Shown here piece by piece: positions 6,991 to 14,748 of a stretch of DNA of 29,725 nt. The stretch comes from Betaproteobacteria bacterium (GTDB lineage Bacteria > Pseudomonadota > Gammaproteobacteria > Burkholderiales > Usitatibacteraceae). The stretch spans positions 1 to 29,725 of the forward strand of contig JAAOZZ010000053.1 of assembly GCA_012274175.1 (NCBI GenBank), given 5' to 3'. Positions within the stretch are counted from its first letter, which is position 1. Each line of letters begins with the position of its first letter. Both the position numbers and the translations under genes were made by a program. The notes under the pieces were generated by a model, which was not told the origin of the DNA, searched no databases, and saw only the letters and a program-made list of their open reading frames with translations.

Positions 6991-8021
6991 TCATCGACAT
7001 CCACGGCCACTACACGACCGAGCCCGCGGCGCTGCACGCATTCCGCGACAAGCAGCTCGCCGCGATCGCCGATCCCGCGCGCCGGCCGGGCTCCACGGAC
7101 CTGGGCATCAGCGACGAGGCGCTGCTGAAGAGCGTGGAGCCGCAGCTCGCCTTCCAGCGCCGGCGCGGCAGCGACCTCACGATCTTCTCCCCGCGTGCGG
7201 CCGGCATGGCGCACCACGTGGGCACCGAGGAAGTGGGCCGCCAATGGAGCCGGGTGAGCAACGACTTGATCCACCGCATCTGCACGCTGCTTCCCGACAA
7301 CTTCGCGCCCGTGGGCCAGCTTCCCCAGTTTCCCGGAGCGCCGCCCGCGAACTGCATTCCCGAGCTGGAGCGCATCGTGAACGAATGCGGCTTCGTGGGC
7401 GTGAACCTGAACCCGGATCCGTCGGGAGGCTACTGGAAGACGCCGCCGCTCACGGACCGCTCGTGGTATCCCCTCTACGAGAAGCTCTGCGAGCTCGAGG
7501 TGCCCGCGATGATCCACGTGACGTCGTCGTGCAACCCCGCGGTCCACCACACGGGCGCCCACTATCTCAACGGCGACACCACCGCCTTCATGCAGCTGCT
7601 GCAGGGAGATCTTTTCCGGGACTTCCCCAAGCTCAGGTTCGTGATACCCCACGGCGGCGGCGCGGTGCCGTTCCACTGGGGCCGCTACCGCGGGCTCGCC
7701 CAGGACATGAAGAAGCCGCTGCTGGGCGACCACCTGCTGAAGAACGTGTACTTCGACACCTGCGTCTACCACCTGCCGGGCATCGAGCTGATGGCGAAGG
7801 TGATCCCGGTCGACAACATCCTGTTCGCCTCCGAGATGCTGGGCGCGGTGAAGGGGATCGATCCCGAGACCGGGCATCATTACGACGATACCCGGCGCTA
7901 CGTCGACCAGGTCGCGGGGCTCACCGATGCGGATCGCCACAAGATCTACGAAGCCAACGCCCGGCGCGTCTACCCGCGCCTGGATGCGCTGCTCACCCGT
8001 CGCGGGCATCCCCCGCGCTAG
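6987..8021 (+). CDS. ligJ: 4-oxalomesaconate hydratase (amidohydrolase superfamily)
   Basis: The 344-residue protein begins at a GTG overlapping the previous stop (GTGA), giving the conserved start MIIDIHGHYT. His6 and His8 of this motif, His177 (AMIHV), His222 (IPHGGG) and Glu283 (FASEM) are the metal and catalytic positions expected in LigJ. GVNLNPDPSGG and VPFHWGRYRGLAQ are strongly LigJ-like. LigJ hydrates 4-oxalomesaconate to 4-carboxy-4-hydroxy-2-oxoadipate in the protocatechuate 4,5-cleavage and gallate pathways, in the cytoplasm. It is followed 21 bp later by ligK, which takes the next step. Length is full for the family. Confidence 0.93.
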   Translation: MIIDIHGHYTTEPAALHAFRDKQLAAIADPARRPGSTDLGISDEALLKSVEPQLAFQRRRGSDLTIFSPRAAGMAHHVGTEEVGRQWSRVSNDLIHRICTLLPDNFAPVGQLPQFPGAPPANCIPELERIVNECGFVGVNLNPDPSGGYWKTPPLTDRSWYPLYEKLCELEVPAMIHVTSSCNPAVHHTGAHYLNGDTTAFMQLLQGDLFRDFPKLRFVIPHGGGAVPFHWGRYRGLAQDMKKPLLGDHLLKNVYFDTCVYHLPGIELMAKVIPVDNILFASEMLGAVKGIDPETGHHYDDTRRYVDQVAGLTDADRHKIYEANARRVYPRLDALLTRRGHPPR

Positions 8022-8042
8022 GCAACACCCGAGGACATCGCC

Positions 8043-8747
8043 ATGAACGACAAGGCCTCTCCCCCGCTTTCGGACATCCGCCGCGAGTTCGAGCGCGTCA
8101 CGCCCGAGGTGGTGCGCAGGGCCTCGGCCTTCGCCGCATCCATCCTCGCCGACGTGGCGGGACGACGCGGCACGCTCGACGGCCGCGTGGCACCCCTCTC
8201 GCCCTCGATGCGCCTCGCGGGCCCGGCGTTCACCGTCGAGGTGCGCGCCGGCGACAACCTCATGATCCATGCCGCGATGACCATGGCGCGTCCCGGCGAC
8301 ATCCTCGTGGTGGACGGCAAGGGCGACCGCACCTGCGCGCTCATGGGCTCGATCATGCTCTCCGCCTGCAAGAAGCTGGGGCTGGGCGGCGTGGTCCTCG
8401 ACGGCGCGGTGCGCGACACCGAGGAGCTGCGCGCCCTGGGCTTCCCGGTGTACGCGGTCGCGGCCAATCCCAACGGGCCGACGAAGTCCGTTCCCGGCCG
8501 CATCAACTGGCCCATCTCCTGCGGCGGCACCGCGGTGCAGCCAGGTGACCTCGTCGTGGGTGACGCCGACGGCGTCGTGGTGATCGAGCGCGAGAAGGCG
8601 GGCTCGCTCCTGGACCTCGCGCAGAAGAAGGTCGACGACGAGCGCTCGCGCCTCGCGGACATCGCCGCGGGACGCAACCTGAGCCCCGCGTGGCTCGAGG
8701 CGACCCTGCGGGCGGCCGGCGTGCTGAAGCAGGGCGAGACGCTATGA
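8043..8747 (+). CDS. ligK: 4-carboxy-4-hydroxy-2-oxoadipate aldolase (RraA-like)
   Basis: The 234-residue protein belongs to the RraA-like class II pyruvate aldolases. The signature DGAVRDT (120-126) supplies Arg124 and Asp125, the substrate and metal residues of the HMG/CHA aldolase family. GDADGVVVI near 192-200 is also typical. It splits 4-carboxy-4-hydroxy-2-oxoadipate to pyruvate and oxaloacetate, the last step after LigJ. The ORF ends in ATGA, overlapping the start of the FtsZ-like gene, so the two are probably translationally coupled. A generic 4-hydroxy-4-methyl-2-oxoglutarate aldolase activity is usual for these enzymes. Confidence 0.93.
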   Translation: MNDKASPPLSDIRREFERVTPEVVRRASAFAASILADVAGRRGTLDGRVAPLSPSMRLAGPAFTVEVRAGDNLMIHAAMTMARPGDILVVDGKGDRTCALMGSIMLSACKKLGLGGVVLDGAVRDTEELRALGFPVYAVAANPNGPTKSVPGRINWPISCGGTAVQPGDLVVGDADGVVVIEREKAGSLLDLAQKKVDDERSRLADIAAGRNLSPAWLEATLRAAGVLKQGETL

Positions 8748-9262
8748 GCGTGCCGGGCACTACCCCGGCGGATTCGACCGTGGTCGCCATGGCCGGACGC
8801 AGTCGCCCGGCGTTCGGACTGCCGGGACGCATCCAGGCGCCCAACTCGAAGCCCCGCGCCATCGCGCTCGTGGGCCTGGGCGACGGTGGTGCCGCGATCG
8901 CGCGCAGGATCGCGGCCGAGGGGCACGCGAACCTGGAAGTGCACGTGCTCGCGAAGAGTGCGGCGGCCGGCGCCCTCGCGGCGATCCAGGCCGGAGGCGG
9001 GGACCTGCAGCGCGACCTGGGCAACGCCGACATGATCTTCATCGTCGCCTGCCGCGGCGACGACGTGGGGCTCGCCCCCGTGGTGAGCGGCATCGCCCAC
9101 GGCCGCAACCATCCGGTGACCGCGCTCTACGTGGTCGCGGAGGGCGAAGTGGGCGCGGCGAACGACGAATCGCTGCGCACCCTGCGCGCGAGCGTCGAGA
9201 TGCTGGTGGTGGTGTCCGATGAAAGCTACGTGCCGGCCATGATTTCCGCGCTCGGCGATTGA
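8744..9262 (+). CDS. FtsZ/tubulin-like protein, short and divergent, without an intact GTPase signature
   Basis: The 172-residue frame starts at an ATG overlapping the ligK stop. After a 38-residue leader, the order of segments matches the FtsZ GTP-binding domain: ALVGLGDGGAAIARRI (41-56) for the first glycine loop, ADMIFIVACRG (95-105), DDVGLAPVVSGIA (106-118) in the place of GGGTGTGAAP, then a hydrophobic strand (124-133) and LRASVEMLVVVSDE (147-160). The tubulin signature glycines and threonines are mostly lost, and the C-terminal FtsZ domain is absent; true FtsZ is about twice as long. It is embedded between ligK and pcaH. GTP binding is doubtful; a ligand-sensing or scaffold role is possible but unproven. 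Confidence 0.7.
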   Translation: MSVPGTTPADSTVVAMAGRSRPAFGLPGRIQAPNSKPRAIALVGLGDGGAAIARRIAAEGHANLEVHVLAKSAAAGALAAIQAGGGDLQRDLGNADMIFIVACRGDDVGLAPVVSGIAHGRNHPVTALYVVAEGEVGAANDESLRTLRASVEMLVVVSDESYVPAMISALGD

Positions 9263-9281
9263 GGTCGAGGAGAGTCCCGCG

Positions 9282-9974
9282 ATGAACGACATGACGCGTC
9301 AGGATCCCGTCGATCCGCCCTACCGGTACCCGGAATACCGCAGCACCGTGCTGCGCGCCCCGCGGGAACCGCTGGTGGCGCTGCCCCCGAACGCGCTCGA
9401 CATTCCGGGGCCCTTCGTGCCGAAGGGCTTCGTGCGCGACGGGGAAAGCGACCTCACAGCCCAAGGGCGCTCGGCGCCCCTGGGAGAAAAGATGATCCTC
9501 GCGGGCCGGCTGCTGGACGCCGACGGCCGCCCGGTGCGCCGCTCGCTGGTGGAGATCTGGCAGGCCAATGCCTCGGGGCGCTACCACCATCCCGCGGACG
9601 TGCATGAAGCCCCGCTCGACCCGAACTTCCACGGCGTCGGCCGCGCGCTCACCGACGATGAGGGCTGGTACCGCTTCGTCACCGTGAAGCCCGGCGCGTA
9701 CCCGTGGAAGAACCATCCCTTCGCGTGGCGCCCGCAGCACATCCATTTTTCGCTGCTGGGCAGCGCACCGGTGCAACGGCTCGTGACCCAGATGTACTTT
9801 CCGGGCGATCCGCTGCTCGCGATCGACCCGGTGTACAACAGCGTGCCCGACGCGGCGGCCCGCCTGCGCATGATCTCCACCCTCGCGCTGGAGACGGGCA
9901 TCGAGGGCATCGCATTGGGTTATCGATTCGACATCGTGCTGGCGGGGGCGAAAGCCACGCCGCTGGGGCCCTGA
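9282..9974 (+). CDS. pcaH: Protocatechuate 3,4-dioxygenase beta subunit
   Basis: The 230-residue protein is an intradiol dioxygenase with all four iron(III) ligands in place: Tyr101 in GRYHHP, Tyr140 in GAYPW, and His153 and His155 in RPQHIHFSL. The LVEIWQANA segment and the DPNFHGVGRA loop are typical of PcaH. With PcaG it cleaves protocatechuate between the hydroxyls to 3-carboxy-cis,cis-muconate. It starts 19 bp after the FtsZ-like gene and ends 2 bp before pcaG, so the subunits are probably co-translated. Some family members also take gallate or hydroxyquinol-type catechols, so the substrate is not fully fixed. Confidence 0.93.
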   Translation: MNDMTRQDPVDPPYRYPEYRSTVLRAPREPLVALPPNALDIPGPFVPKGFVRDGESDLTAQGRSAPLGEKMILAGRLLDADGRPVRRSLVEIWQANASGRYHHPADVHEAPLDPNFHGVGRALTDDEGWYRFVTVKPGAYPWKNHPFAWRPQHIHFSLLGSAPVQRLVTQMYFPGDPLLAIDPVYNSVPDAAARLRMISTLALETGIEGIALGYRFDIVLAGAKATPLGP

Positions 9975-9976
9975 CC

Positions 9977-10501
9977 ATGGCCGCGCAACGCACGCCGTCC
10001 CAGACCATCGGCCCCTTCTTCCACGAAGGCCTGCGATGGAAGGACGCGGAAAAGGTGGCCTTCGCCGAGACCGGCCAGGCCATCGTGCTCACCGGCCGCG
10101 TCCTCGATGGCGCGGGAGAACCCGTGGGAGACGCGATGATCGAGACGTGGCAGCTCTCGCCCCGGGGCCGGGCGCCGGCCGCCGCCGCGGGCGCTTCCCG
10201 TCCCCATGGCTTCGCGCGCGTCGAGACGGCGAAGGATGGAAGCTTCCGCATCGAAACCCTGCTTCCCGGAGGGCCCGCGCCTTTCCTGGATGTCGCGATC
10301 TTCGCCCGCGGGCTGCTGAAGCCCCTGCGCACCCGCGCCTACCTCGCGCGGGAGGAAATGGTTCGCGCGGATCCCGCGCTCGCGGCGATCGCCGCCTCGC
10401 CGCGCATCAAGACCCTGGTCGCGCTGTCCGCAGGCGACAACGCCTATCGCTGGGACGTGCGGCTGCAAGGCGACGGCGAGACCGTCTTCTTCGCCGCCTG
10501 A
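9977..10501 (+). CDS. pcaG: Protocatechuate 3,4-dioxygenase alpha subunit
   Basis: The 174-residue protein has the intradiol dioxygenase beta-sandwich. It starts with PSQTIGPFFHEGL (7-19) and carries VLTGRVLDGAGEPVGDAMIETWQ (37-59), the pattern shared with PcaH. Iron ligands are absent, as expected for alpha. IFARGLLKPLRTRAYL (108-123) corresponds to the loop that shapes the active site at the alpha/beta interface. It is somewhat shorter than typical PcaG (about 200 residues). It lies 2 bp downstream of pcaH and 6 bp before pcaB. Confidence 0.9.
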   Translation: MAAQRTPSQTIGPFFHEGLRWKDAEKVAFAETGQAIVLTGRVLDGAGEPVGDAMIETWQLSPRGRAPAAAAGASRPHGFARVETAKDGSFRIETLLPGGPAPFLDVAIFARGLLKPLRTRAYLAREEMVRADPALAAIAASPRIKTLVALSAGDNAYRWDVRLQGDGETVFFAA

Positions 10502-10507
10502 CGCGCG

Positions 10508-11680
10508 ATGGCCGGCAGCCTCGCCGCGCGTACCCTCGAGCGCGCCTCCTTCGCGGCCGCCTTCGAGGCTCCCGCGTACCTGCGCTCGATGCTCGCATTC
10601 GAATCGGCGTTCGCGAATGCCGAGGCCGCGGAAGGCGTGATCCCCGCCGAAAGCGCGCGCGCCATCGGCGAGGCCTGCTCGAGACTCGGCCTGGACGTCG
10701 AATCCCTCGTGGCCGAGGGCAAGCGTTCGGCCTCCCTCGCCGTGCCGTTCGTGAAGCGGCTCACCGCGGCGGTGTCCGCGATCTCTCCCGCGGCCGCGAA
10801 GCACGTGCATTTCGGCGCCACCAGCCAGGACGTGCTCGACACCGCGATGGCGCTGTGCCTCAAGCCCTGCCTCGAGGAAGCCGATCGCGCGCTCGAAGCG
10901 GCGGTGCGCGCCCTCGCCGCACGCGCGCGCGAGCACCGCGCCACTCCCATGCTGGGCCGCACGCTGATGCAACCCGCGCTGCCGATCACCGCGGGGCTCA
11001 AGATCGCGCGCTGGGCGCTTGCCCTCGCCGCCGACCGCGAACGCATCGCCGAGGCGCAGTCGACGGGTCTCGCCGTGCAGCTGGGTGGCCCCGTGGGGGC
11101 GCTCGAGGCATTGGGCGATCGAGGTCCCGCGGTGCGCCATCGCGTGGCGCTGGCGCTCGGACTCGCCGACGCGCCGTCGTGGCATGTGCATCGCAACCCG
11201 TGGATCGACCTCCTCGGCCGCGTGGCCCAGGCCGTGCTCACCGCGGGCAAGATCGCGCGCGACGTATCGCTGCTCTCCCAGCCCGAGGTGGGCGAGATGC
11301 TCGAAGCGCCGGCGCGCGATGGCGTCGGAGCGTCGAGCTCGATGCCCCACAAGCACAACCCCGTGGCATGCGCCCACGGACTCGCGGCGGCGCTGCGCAT
11401 GCCGGGACTCCTCGCCACTCTGCACGCCTGCGGCCTCGCCGAGCACGAGCGCGCGCTGGGCGGCTGGCAGGCGGAGCTGGCGCTCGTCCCCGAGATCGCG
11501 GGCGCGCTCGGTACCAGCCTCGACTTCCTCGACACGATCGCCGGCGGCCTCGTCGTCGATGCAGCGCGCATGCGTTCGAACCTCGAGGCCCATGGCGGCA
11601 CGGCCCCCGGCGAGGCGGCGGGCGCCTCGAGCGCGGCGGCCGACGAGCTGCTCGCCCGGCTGGCGGGCTACCTCCCGTGA
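10508..11680 (+). CDS. pcaB: 3-carboxy-cis,cis-muconate cycloisomerase
   Basis: The 390-residue protein belongs to the fumarase/aspartase superfamily. HFGATSQD (101-108) and the family signature SSSMPHKHNP (276-285) are both intact. It lactonises 3-carboxy-cis,cis-muconate, the PcaHG product, to 4-carboxymuconolactone. The protein ends soon after the central helical bundle, roughly 60 residues earlier than the classical pseudomonad enzyme, so it lacks most of the C-terminal domain. Such short forms occur, so it is probably functional. It is 6 bp after pcaG and overlaps pcaD by GTGA. Confidence 0.9.
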   Translation: MAGSLAARTLERASFAAAFEAPAYLRSMLAFESAFANAEAAEGVIPAESARAIGEACSRLGLDVESLVAEGKRSASLAVPFVKRLTAAVSAISPAAAKHVHFGATSQDVLDTAMALCLKPCLEEADRALEAAVRALAARAREHRATPMLGRTLMQPALPITAGLKIARWALALAADRERIAEAQSTGLAVQLGGPVGALEALGDRGPAVRHRVALALGLADAPSWHVHRNPWIDLLGRVAQAVLTAGKIARDVSLLSQPEVGEMLEAPARDGVGASSSMPHKHNPVACAHGLAAALRMPGLLATLHACGLAEHERALGGWQAELALVPEIAGALGTSLDFLDTIAGGLVVDAARMRSNLEAHGGTAPGEAAGASSAAADELLARLAGYLP

Positions 11681-12453
11681 ACCCGGGCCCGGTGCGGGAT
11701 TCCTTCTTCGTCGATTCCGGGGGCCCGGGTCCACCCGTGCTCCTCGCCCACGCGATCGGCTGCGACCACCGCATGTGGGATGCGCTCGCGGCGGCACTCG
11801 CGCCGCGCCACCGCGTGATCCGCATCGACGCGCGCGGCCATGGCCGCAGTCCCGTCCCCCCGCGTCCCTACACCCTCGCCGCGATGGCCGACGATGCGCG
11901 CTCCGTACTCGACCGGCTCGGCATCGAGCGGACCCACTGGGTGGGACTGTCCATGGGCGGCATGGTCGGCCAGGCGTTCGCCCTCGCCCATGGGGATCGC
12001 CTCGGCAAGCTCGTGCTGGCGAACACCACGAGCTCGTATGGGCCGGAGGGCCCCGCGATGTGGACGGCGCGCAGGAAGCTCGTGGCCGAAGGCGGCATGG
12101 AAGCCATCCTCGACATGGTCTCGGCGCGGTATTTTTCCGGCGCGTTCCGCGAGCAACACCCCGACATCGTGGCGACGGTGATGGAGCGCTTCGCACGCAC
12201 GCCGGCGGAAGGCTACCTCGGGTGCTGCGATGCGATCGCCGAGCTGGAATTCACCCAGGCGCTATCACGCATCCGGGCGCCGACCCTCGTCGTGGCGGGC
12301 GAGGTCGATACCGGCACGCCCGTGGCCATGTCCCGGGCGATGGCGGAGCGCATTCCCGGCGCCCGCCTCGCGATCATCGCGGGTGCCGCGCACCTGTCGG
12401 CGGTGGAGAAGCCCGCGGAATTCGCGGCACTCGTCGGGGATTTTCTCGGGTAG
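11677..12453 (+). CDS. pcaD: 3-oxoadipate enol-lactonase
   Basis: The 258-residue alpha/beta hydrolase has a complete triad: Ser92 in GLSMGG, Asp211 in AGEVDTGTP and His239 in GAAHLS. Overall layout and length match PcaD, which opens the 3-oxoadipate enol-lactone. The start is the GTG at 11677, overlapping the pcaB stop. Normally PcaC (4-carboxymuconolactone decarboxylase) acts between PcaB and PcaD, as a separate gene or a fusion. Neither a pcaC gene nor a PcaC domain is present here. This is the last gene of the + strand operon; no obvious terminator follows. Confidence 0.88.
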   Translation: MNPGPVRDSFFVDSGGPGPPVLLAHAIGCDHRMWDALAAALAPRHRVIRIDARGHGRSPVPPRPYTLAAMADDARSVLDRLGIERTHWVGLSMGGMVGQAFALAHGDRLGKLVLANTTSSYGPEGPAMWTARRKLVAEGGMEAILDMVSARYFSGAFREQHPDIVATVMERFARTPAEGYLGCCDAIAELEFTQALSRIRAPTLVVAGEVDTGTPVAMSRAMAERIPGARLAIIAGAAHLSAVEKPAEFAALVGDFLG

Positions 12454-12474
12454 AAATTTATCCGGGACGAGCGC

Positions 12475-12594
12475 CTACTTCGGTAACAACGCTCGCGAAT
12501 TCACTCTGAATCCCAGAATTTGCCACTGATCGCCATGCGTGACGAGCGTCAACTCAATCTGCACCCGGCCTTGGTCGAACTCAGCGCCCCAGTA
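12475..12594 (-). pseudogene. C-terminal remnant of a small protein, possibly a cystatin/NTF2-like lipoprotein
   Basis: On the minus strand, two adjacent stop codons (12595-12600) are followed by 39 open codons reading YWGAEFDQGRV, then QIELTLVTHGDQWQILGFRV, to a TAG at 12475. The alternating hydrophobic strands and the W-x-I-x-G-F ending look like the last two beta-strands of a small secreted cystatin/NTF2-like protein. There is no start codon or upstream coding in frame, so it appears to be a truncated remnant. The family suggestion is tentative. Confidence 0.4.
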
Positions 12595-12608
12595 TCATCA
12601 GCTGCCTT

Positions 12609-12628
12609 TTCATTTAGCGTTAAATGAA
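12609..12628. repeat. AT-rich hairpin, 8-bp perfect arms with a 4-nt loop
   Basis: TTCATTTA (12609-12616) and TAAATGAA (12621-12628) are perfect inverted repeats around GCGT. The element lies between the small membrane ORF and the gene remnant. It lacks a following T-run in either direction, so it is not a standard intrinsic terminator. It might still end transcripts weakly or mark an old recombination boundary. Confidence 0.45.
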
Positions 12629-12654
12629 GAATTGAGGTCCGAGGGAGGGACAAG

Positions 12655-12957
12655 TTACCGGCGGCGACCAAACATGTCTTTGAACAGGAAGCCCCCTATG
12701 GCCATTAACCCGAGGCCCGCACCAAACATCCACATTAAGTCGTCATCTTCTGACTTTGTCAGAAATATGACGGCTCCGTGTTCATAACGAGGGTGTGTGC
12801 GTCCTGCTTGCTGATCCGGCTGTCTAGGGCGTGTGCTTACGTATTCGGAAATCAAATACGAACGGAAGATCACAATTCCTGCCCCGACGACGAGCAAAAG
12901 CACCGCGGCACTCCTTCTTACCCATAGAGCCTTCGGAGAACCGATCAAATTGCGCAC
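12655..12957 (-). CDS. Small two-helix membrane protein, hypothetical
   Basis: The 100-codon frame starts at GTG and encodes a hydrophobic helix at about residues 18-38 (VLLLVVGAGIVIF core). A polar charged loop containing KSEDDD follows, then a second helix at about 74-92 (MFGAGLGLMAIGGF core) and a basic end GRRR. Two hydrophobic segments with sensible flanking charges suggest a real inner-membrane protein. The codon use is AT-richer than in its neighbours. An alternative GTG at 12903 is preceded by AAGGAG and would give 82 residues. An overlapping frame coupled to the methyltransferase stop (12824-13024) looks less protein-like. The function is unknown. Confidence 0.5.
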   Translation of the reverse strand: MRNLIGSPKALWVRRSAAVLLLVVGAGIVIFRSYLISEYVSTRPRQPDQQAGRTHPRYEHGAVIFLTKSEDDDLMWMFGAGLGLMAIGGFLFKDMFGRRR

Positions 12958-13023
12958 CTAAAGTAGGGGGTATGACGATTTGCTGAATGATACCTGCCCC
13001 GATAGTAAAGCAATCCAGTTCCA

Positions 13024-13497
13024 TTACAGGATCCCCGGGATCCAGCGCTTCACGCGGCGGCAGTACTTGCGATAAGGCGCGCCGAAGAGCGCATCCAGGC
13101 GCCGCTCGTCCTCCCTCACCCGCCGGTCGAACCACACCATGTGGACCACGAGGAGCGCGGCCCCGATCCAGGAGCCCAGGGCGAGCGCCACGCCGGCAAG
13201 GAAGACGAGGTGGCCCGCGTACATGGGGTTGCGCAGCCACCGGTAAGGGCCGTCGGTGGCCAGACGTTGCGGCGGCACCGAGATGCCGGGTCCCCCTCCG
13301 CCTTCGCGCATGCGGTACGTGCCGACCCAGCGATACTGGAGGTAGCCCCACGCGAGCAACGCAAGCGCCCAGGGATGGATCGCGGGCGCTCCGCGCTGCA
13401 GCAGCGCCTCCAGCGCGTACACCGCGAGCGGCCAGGCGACGAAGGTGCGGTTCGAGGTGCTCGCCAGCCAACGGCGCGCGCGCCCCGCGGGCGTCAC
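13024..13497 (-). CDS. Isoprenylcysteine carboxyl methyltransferase / phospholipid methyltransferase-family membrane protein
   Basis: The 157-residue protein starts at a GTG overlapping the MFS stop (GTGA). It has about four hydrophobic helices and the family's C-terminal signature: GPYRWLRNPMYAG (about 80-92), then a helix pair, then ED near RVREDERRL and FGAPYRKYCRRVKRWIP at the end. This region binds S-adenosylmethionine in ICMT/PEMT-like enzymes. Bacterial members methylate lipids or small substrates that are mostly unknown. As the last gene of the minus-strand set, it may be incidental to the catabolic functions. Confidence 0.8.
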   Translation of the reverse strand: MTPAGRARRWLASTSNRTFVAWPLAVYALEALLQRGAPAIHPWALALLAWGYLQYRWVGTYRMREGGGGPGISVPPQRLATDGPYRWLRNPMYAGHLVFLAGVALALGSWIGAALLVVHMVWFDRRVREDERRLDALFGAPYRKYCRRVKRWIPGIL

Positions 13498-14726
13498 GAC
13501 TTCGCTTCGACCGTCTTCGGCATCGCGAAGATGAAGAGGTTGGCCACGACGATCGTGAAGGCGAGGAACCAGAACGTGGCGATGAGCCCGTAGCGGTCCG
13601 CGATCATGCCGCCCAGCAGGGGTGCCACCGAAGACCCGAGGGACTGCGCGCCGAAGAGGATCCCGATGCTCGTGCCGCCCATGTGCTTCGGCGTCGACTC
13701 CAGCAGCCACGCCTGCAGCACCGGGCGGATCGCGTAGAGGAAGAACCCCAGCACCGCGATGAAGACGATGAACGCCGGAGACCGGCCCGCGAGCGCCATG
13801 AACGCGAGCACCACGGCCGTCATCGCCATGCTGGTCATCATGATGCTGCGCCTGCCCATGCGGTCGGAAAGATAGCCGGCGACGGGAGAGGCGGCGAAGC
13901 CCGCGGCCTGCAGCGCGAACATGCCCGCACCCACCCAGAACGGCGGATAGCCCATCTGGTAGGCGAGGTACACCGGAAGGAACGTGAGGAGCGCGTTCTG
14001 CGTCATCGAGCGGAACGCGGAGCTCGCGGTGAGCGTGATGAGGGCCCGATTGCGGAAGAGCTCCGGCACGCCGCGGAAATAGCTCGCGAGCGACTGCCCC
14101 TTGCCCTCCTCCGCCTTCGCCCGGGCCTTCGGTCCCCCGCGCAGTGTGCCGAGGAACACCAGCAGCAGCAGCGACACCAGCAGCCCCGGCACCACGTTGA
14201 GCACCACCACCTGCCGCCACGTGAGCACCGCGAGGAGCGAGCCCACCGCGAGAGGGGCCAGTGCGTCGCCCACGTTGCCGCCCATGCCGTGCAGCGAAAG
14301 CACGAGGCCCTTGCGATCGGGAAAGCGCCGCGCGAGCGTGGAGATCGCGGTCGGGTGCCACAGGCTGTTGCCGAAGCCCACCAGCGCCACGCAACCCAGA
14401 AGCATCAGGTAGCCATGGCTGAATCCCATGAGCAGGTACGGGAACCCGACCCAGAAGAGCGAGATCGCCATCAGCACGCCCTTGCGTCCCACGGTATCCA
14501 CCAGGATCCCGCCCGGCACGTTGGCGATCGCCCCGGCCACGTACTGGCAGGTCATGATGAGGCCGATCTGGCTGTAGGAGAGGCCCATCTCCTTGCCGAT
14601 GATCGGCAGCAGCAGGTAGAACGTCGACGGATACCAGTGGGTGAGCGCGTGCCCGAGGGAGATGAGCCACACCTCCCGGAAGGACTTCGGGGGGGACTTC
14701 TCCGAAACGGCGACCGCGGCGCTCAT
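13494..14726 (-). CDS. Major facilitator superfamily transporter (fosmidomycin-resistance-like branch)
   Basis: The 410-residue protein has roughly 12 hydrophobic segments. The MFS loop motif appears as VDTVGRKGV after helix 2 and as YLSDRMGRRS in the second half. The N-terminal GHALTHWYPSTFYLLLP and GFGNSLWHPTA segments resemble the Fsr/fosmidomycin-resistance branch. It follows the binding-protein gene by 22 bp, with GGAG before the ATG. Beside a catabolic cluster it may take up or export an aromatic acid or a toxic intermediate. The substrate cannot be assigned. Confidence 0.85.
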   Translation of the reverse strand: MSAAVAVSEKSPPKSFREVWLISLGHALTHWYPSTFYLLLPIIGKEMGLSYSQIGLIMTCQYVAGAIANVPGGILVDTVGRKGVLMAISLFWVGFPYLLMGFSHGYLMLLGCVALVGFGNSLWHPTAISTLARRFPDRKGLVLSLHGMGGNVGDALAPLAVGSLLAVLTWRQVVVLNVVPGLLVSLLLLVFLGTLRGGPKARAKAEEGKGQSLASYFRGVPELFRNRALITLTASSAFRSMTQNALLTFLPVYLAYQMGYPPFWVGAGMFALQAAGFAASPVAGYLSDRMGRRSIMMTSMAMTAVVLAFMALAGRSPAFIVFIAVLGFFLYAIRPVLQAWLLESTPKHMGGTSIGILFGAQSLGSSVAPLLGGMIADRYGLIATFWFLAFTIVVANLFIFAMPKTVEAKS

Positions 14727-14748
14727 GGATTCTCCGGGGGCGGACCGG

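Larger units (their letters stand above)
12454..13023. other. AT-richer spacer between the convergent gene sets
   Basis: This stretch separates the end of pcaD from the end of the minus-strand operon. Its base composition and codon use differ visibly from the GC-rich surroundings. It carries a small membrane-protein ORF, a decayed C-terminal gene fragment and a hairpin, each listed separately. I see no clear rho-independent terminator for pcaD and no insertion-sequence ends. Confidence 0.6.

Noticed and set aside
12597..12660. Integron attC-like sequence (GTTAAAT on one strand, ATTTAAC on the other) beside a small-gene cassette
   Set aside because: The core-like heptamers are simply the two halves of the 12609-12628 hairpin. 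No matching second core site with the required paired inner boxes is found at cassette distance, and no integrase is present.
12824..13024. 66-codon minus-strand ORF coupled by TAATG to the methyltransferase stop
   Set aside because: It overlaps the better membrane-protein frame, its second half is an arginine-rich shadow-like sequence, and no ribosome binding site or domain is evident.
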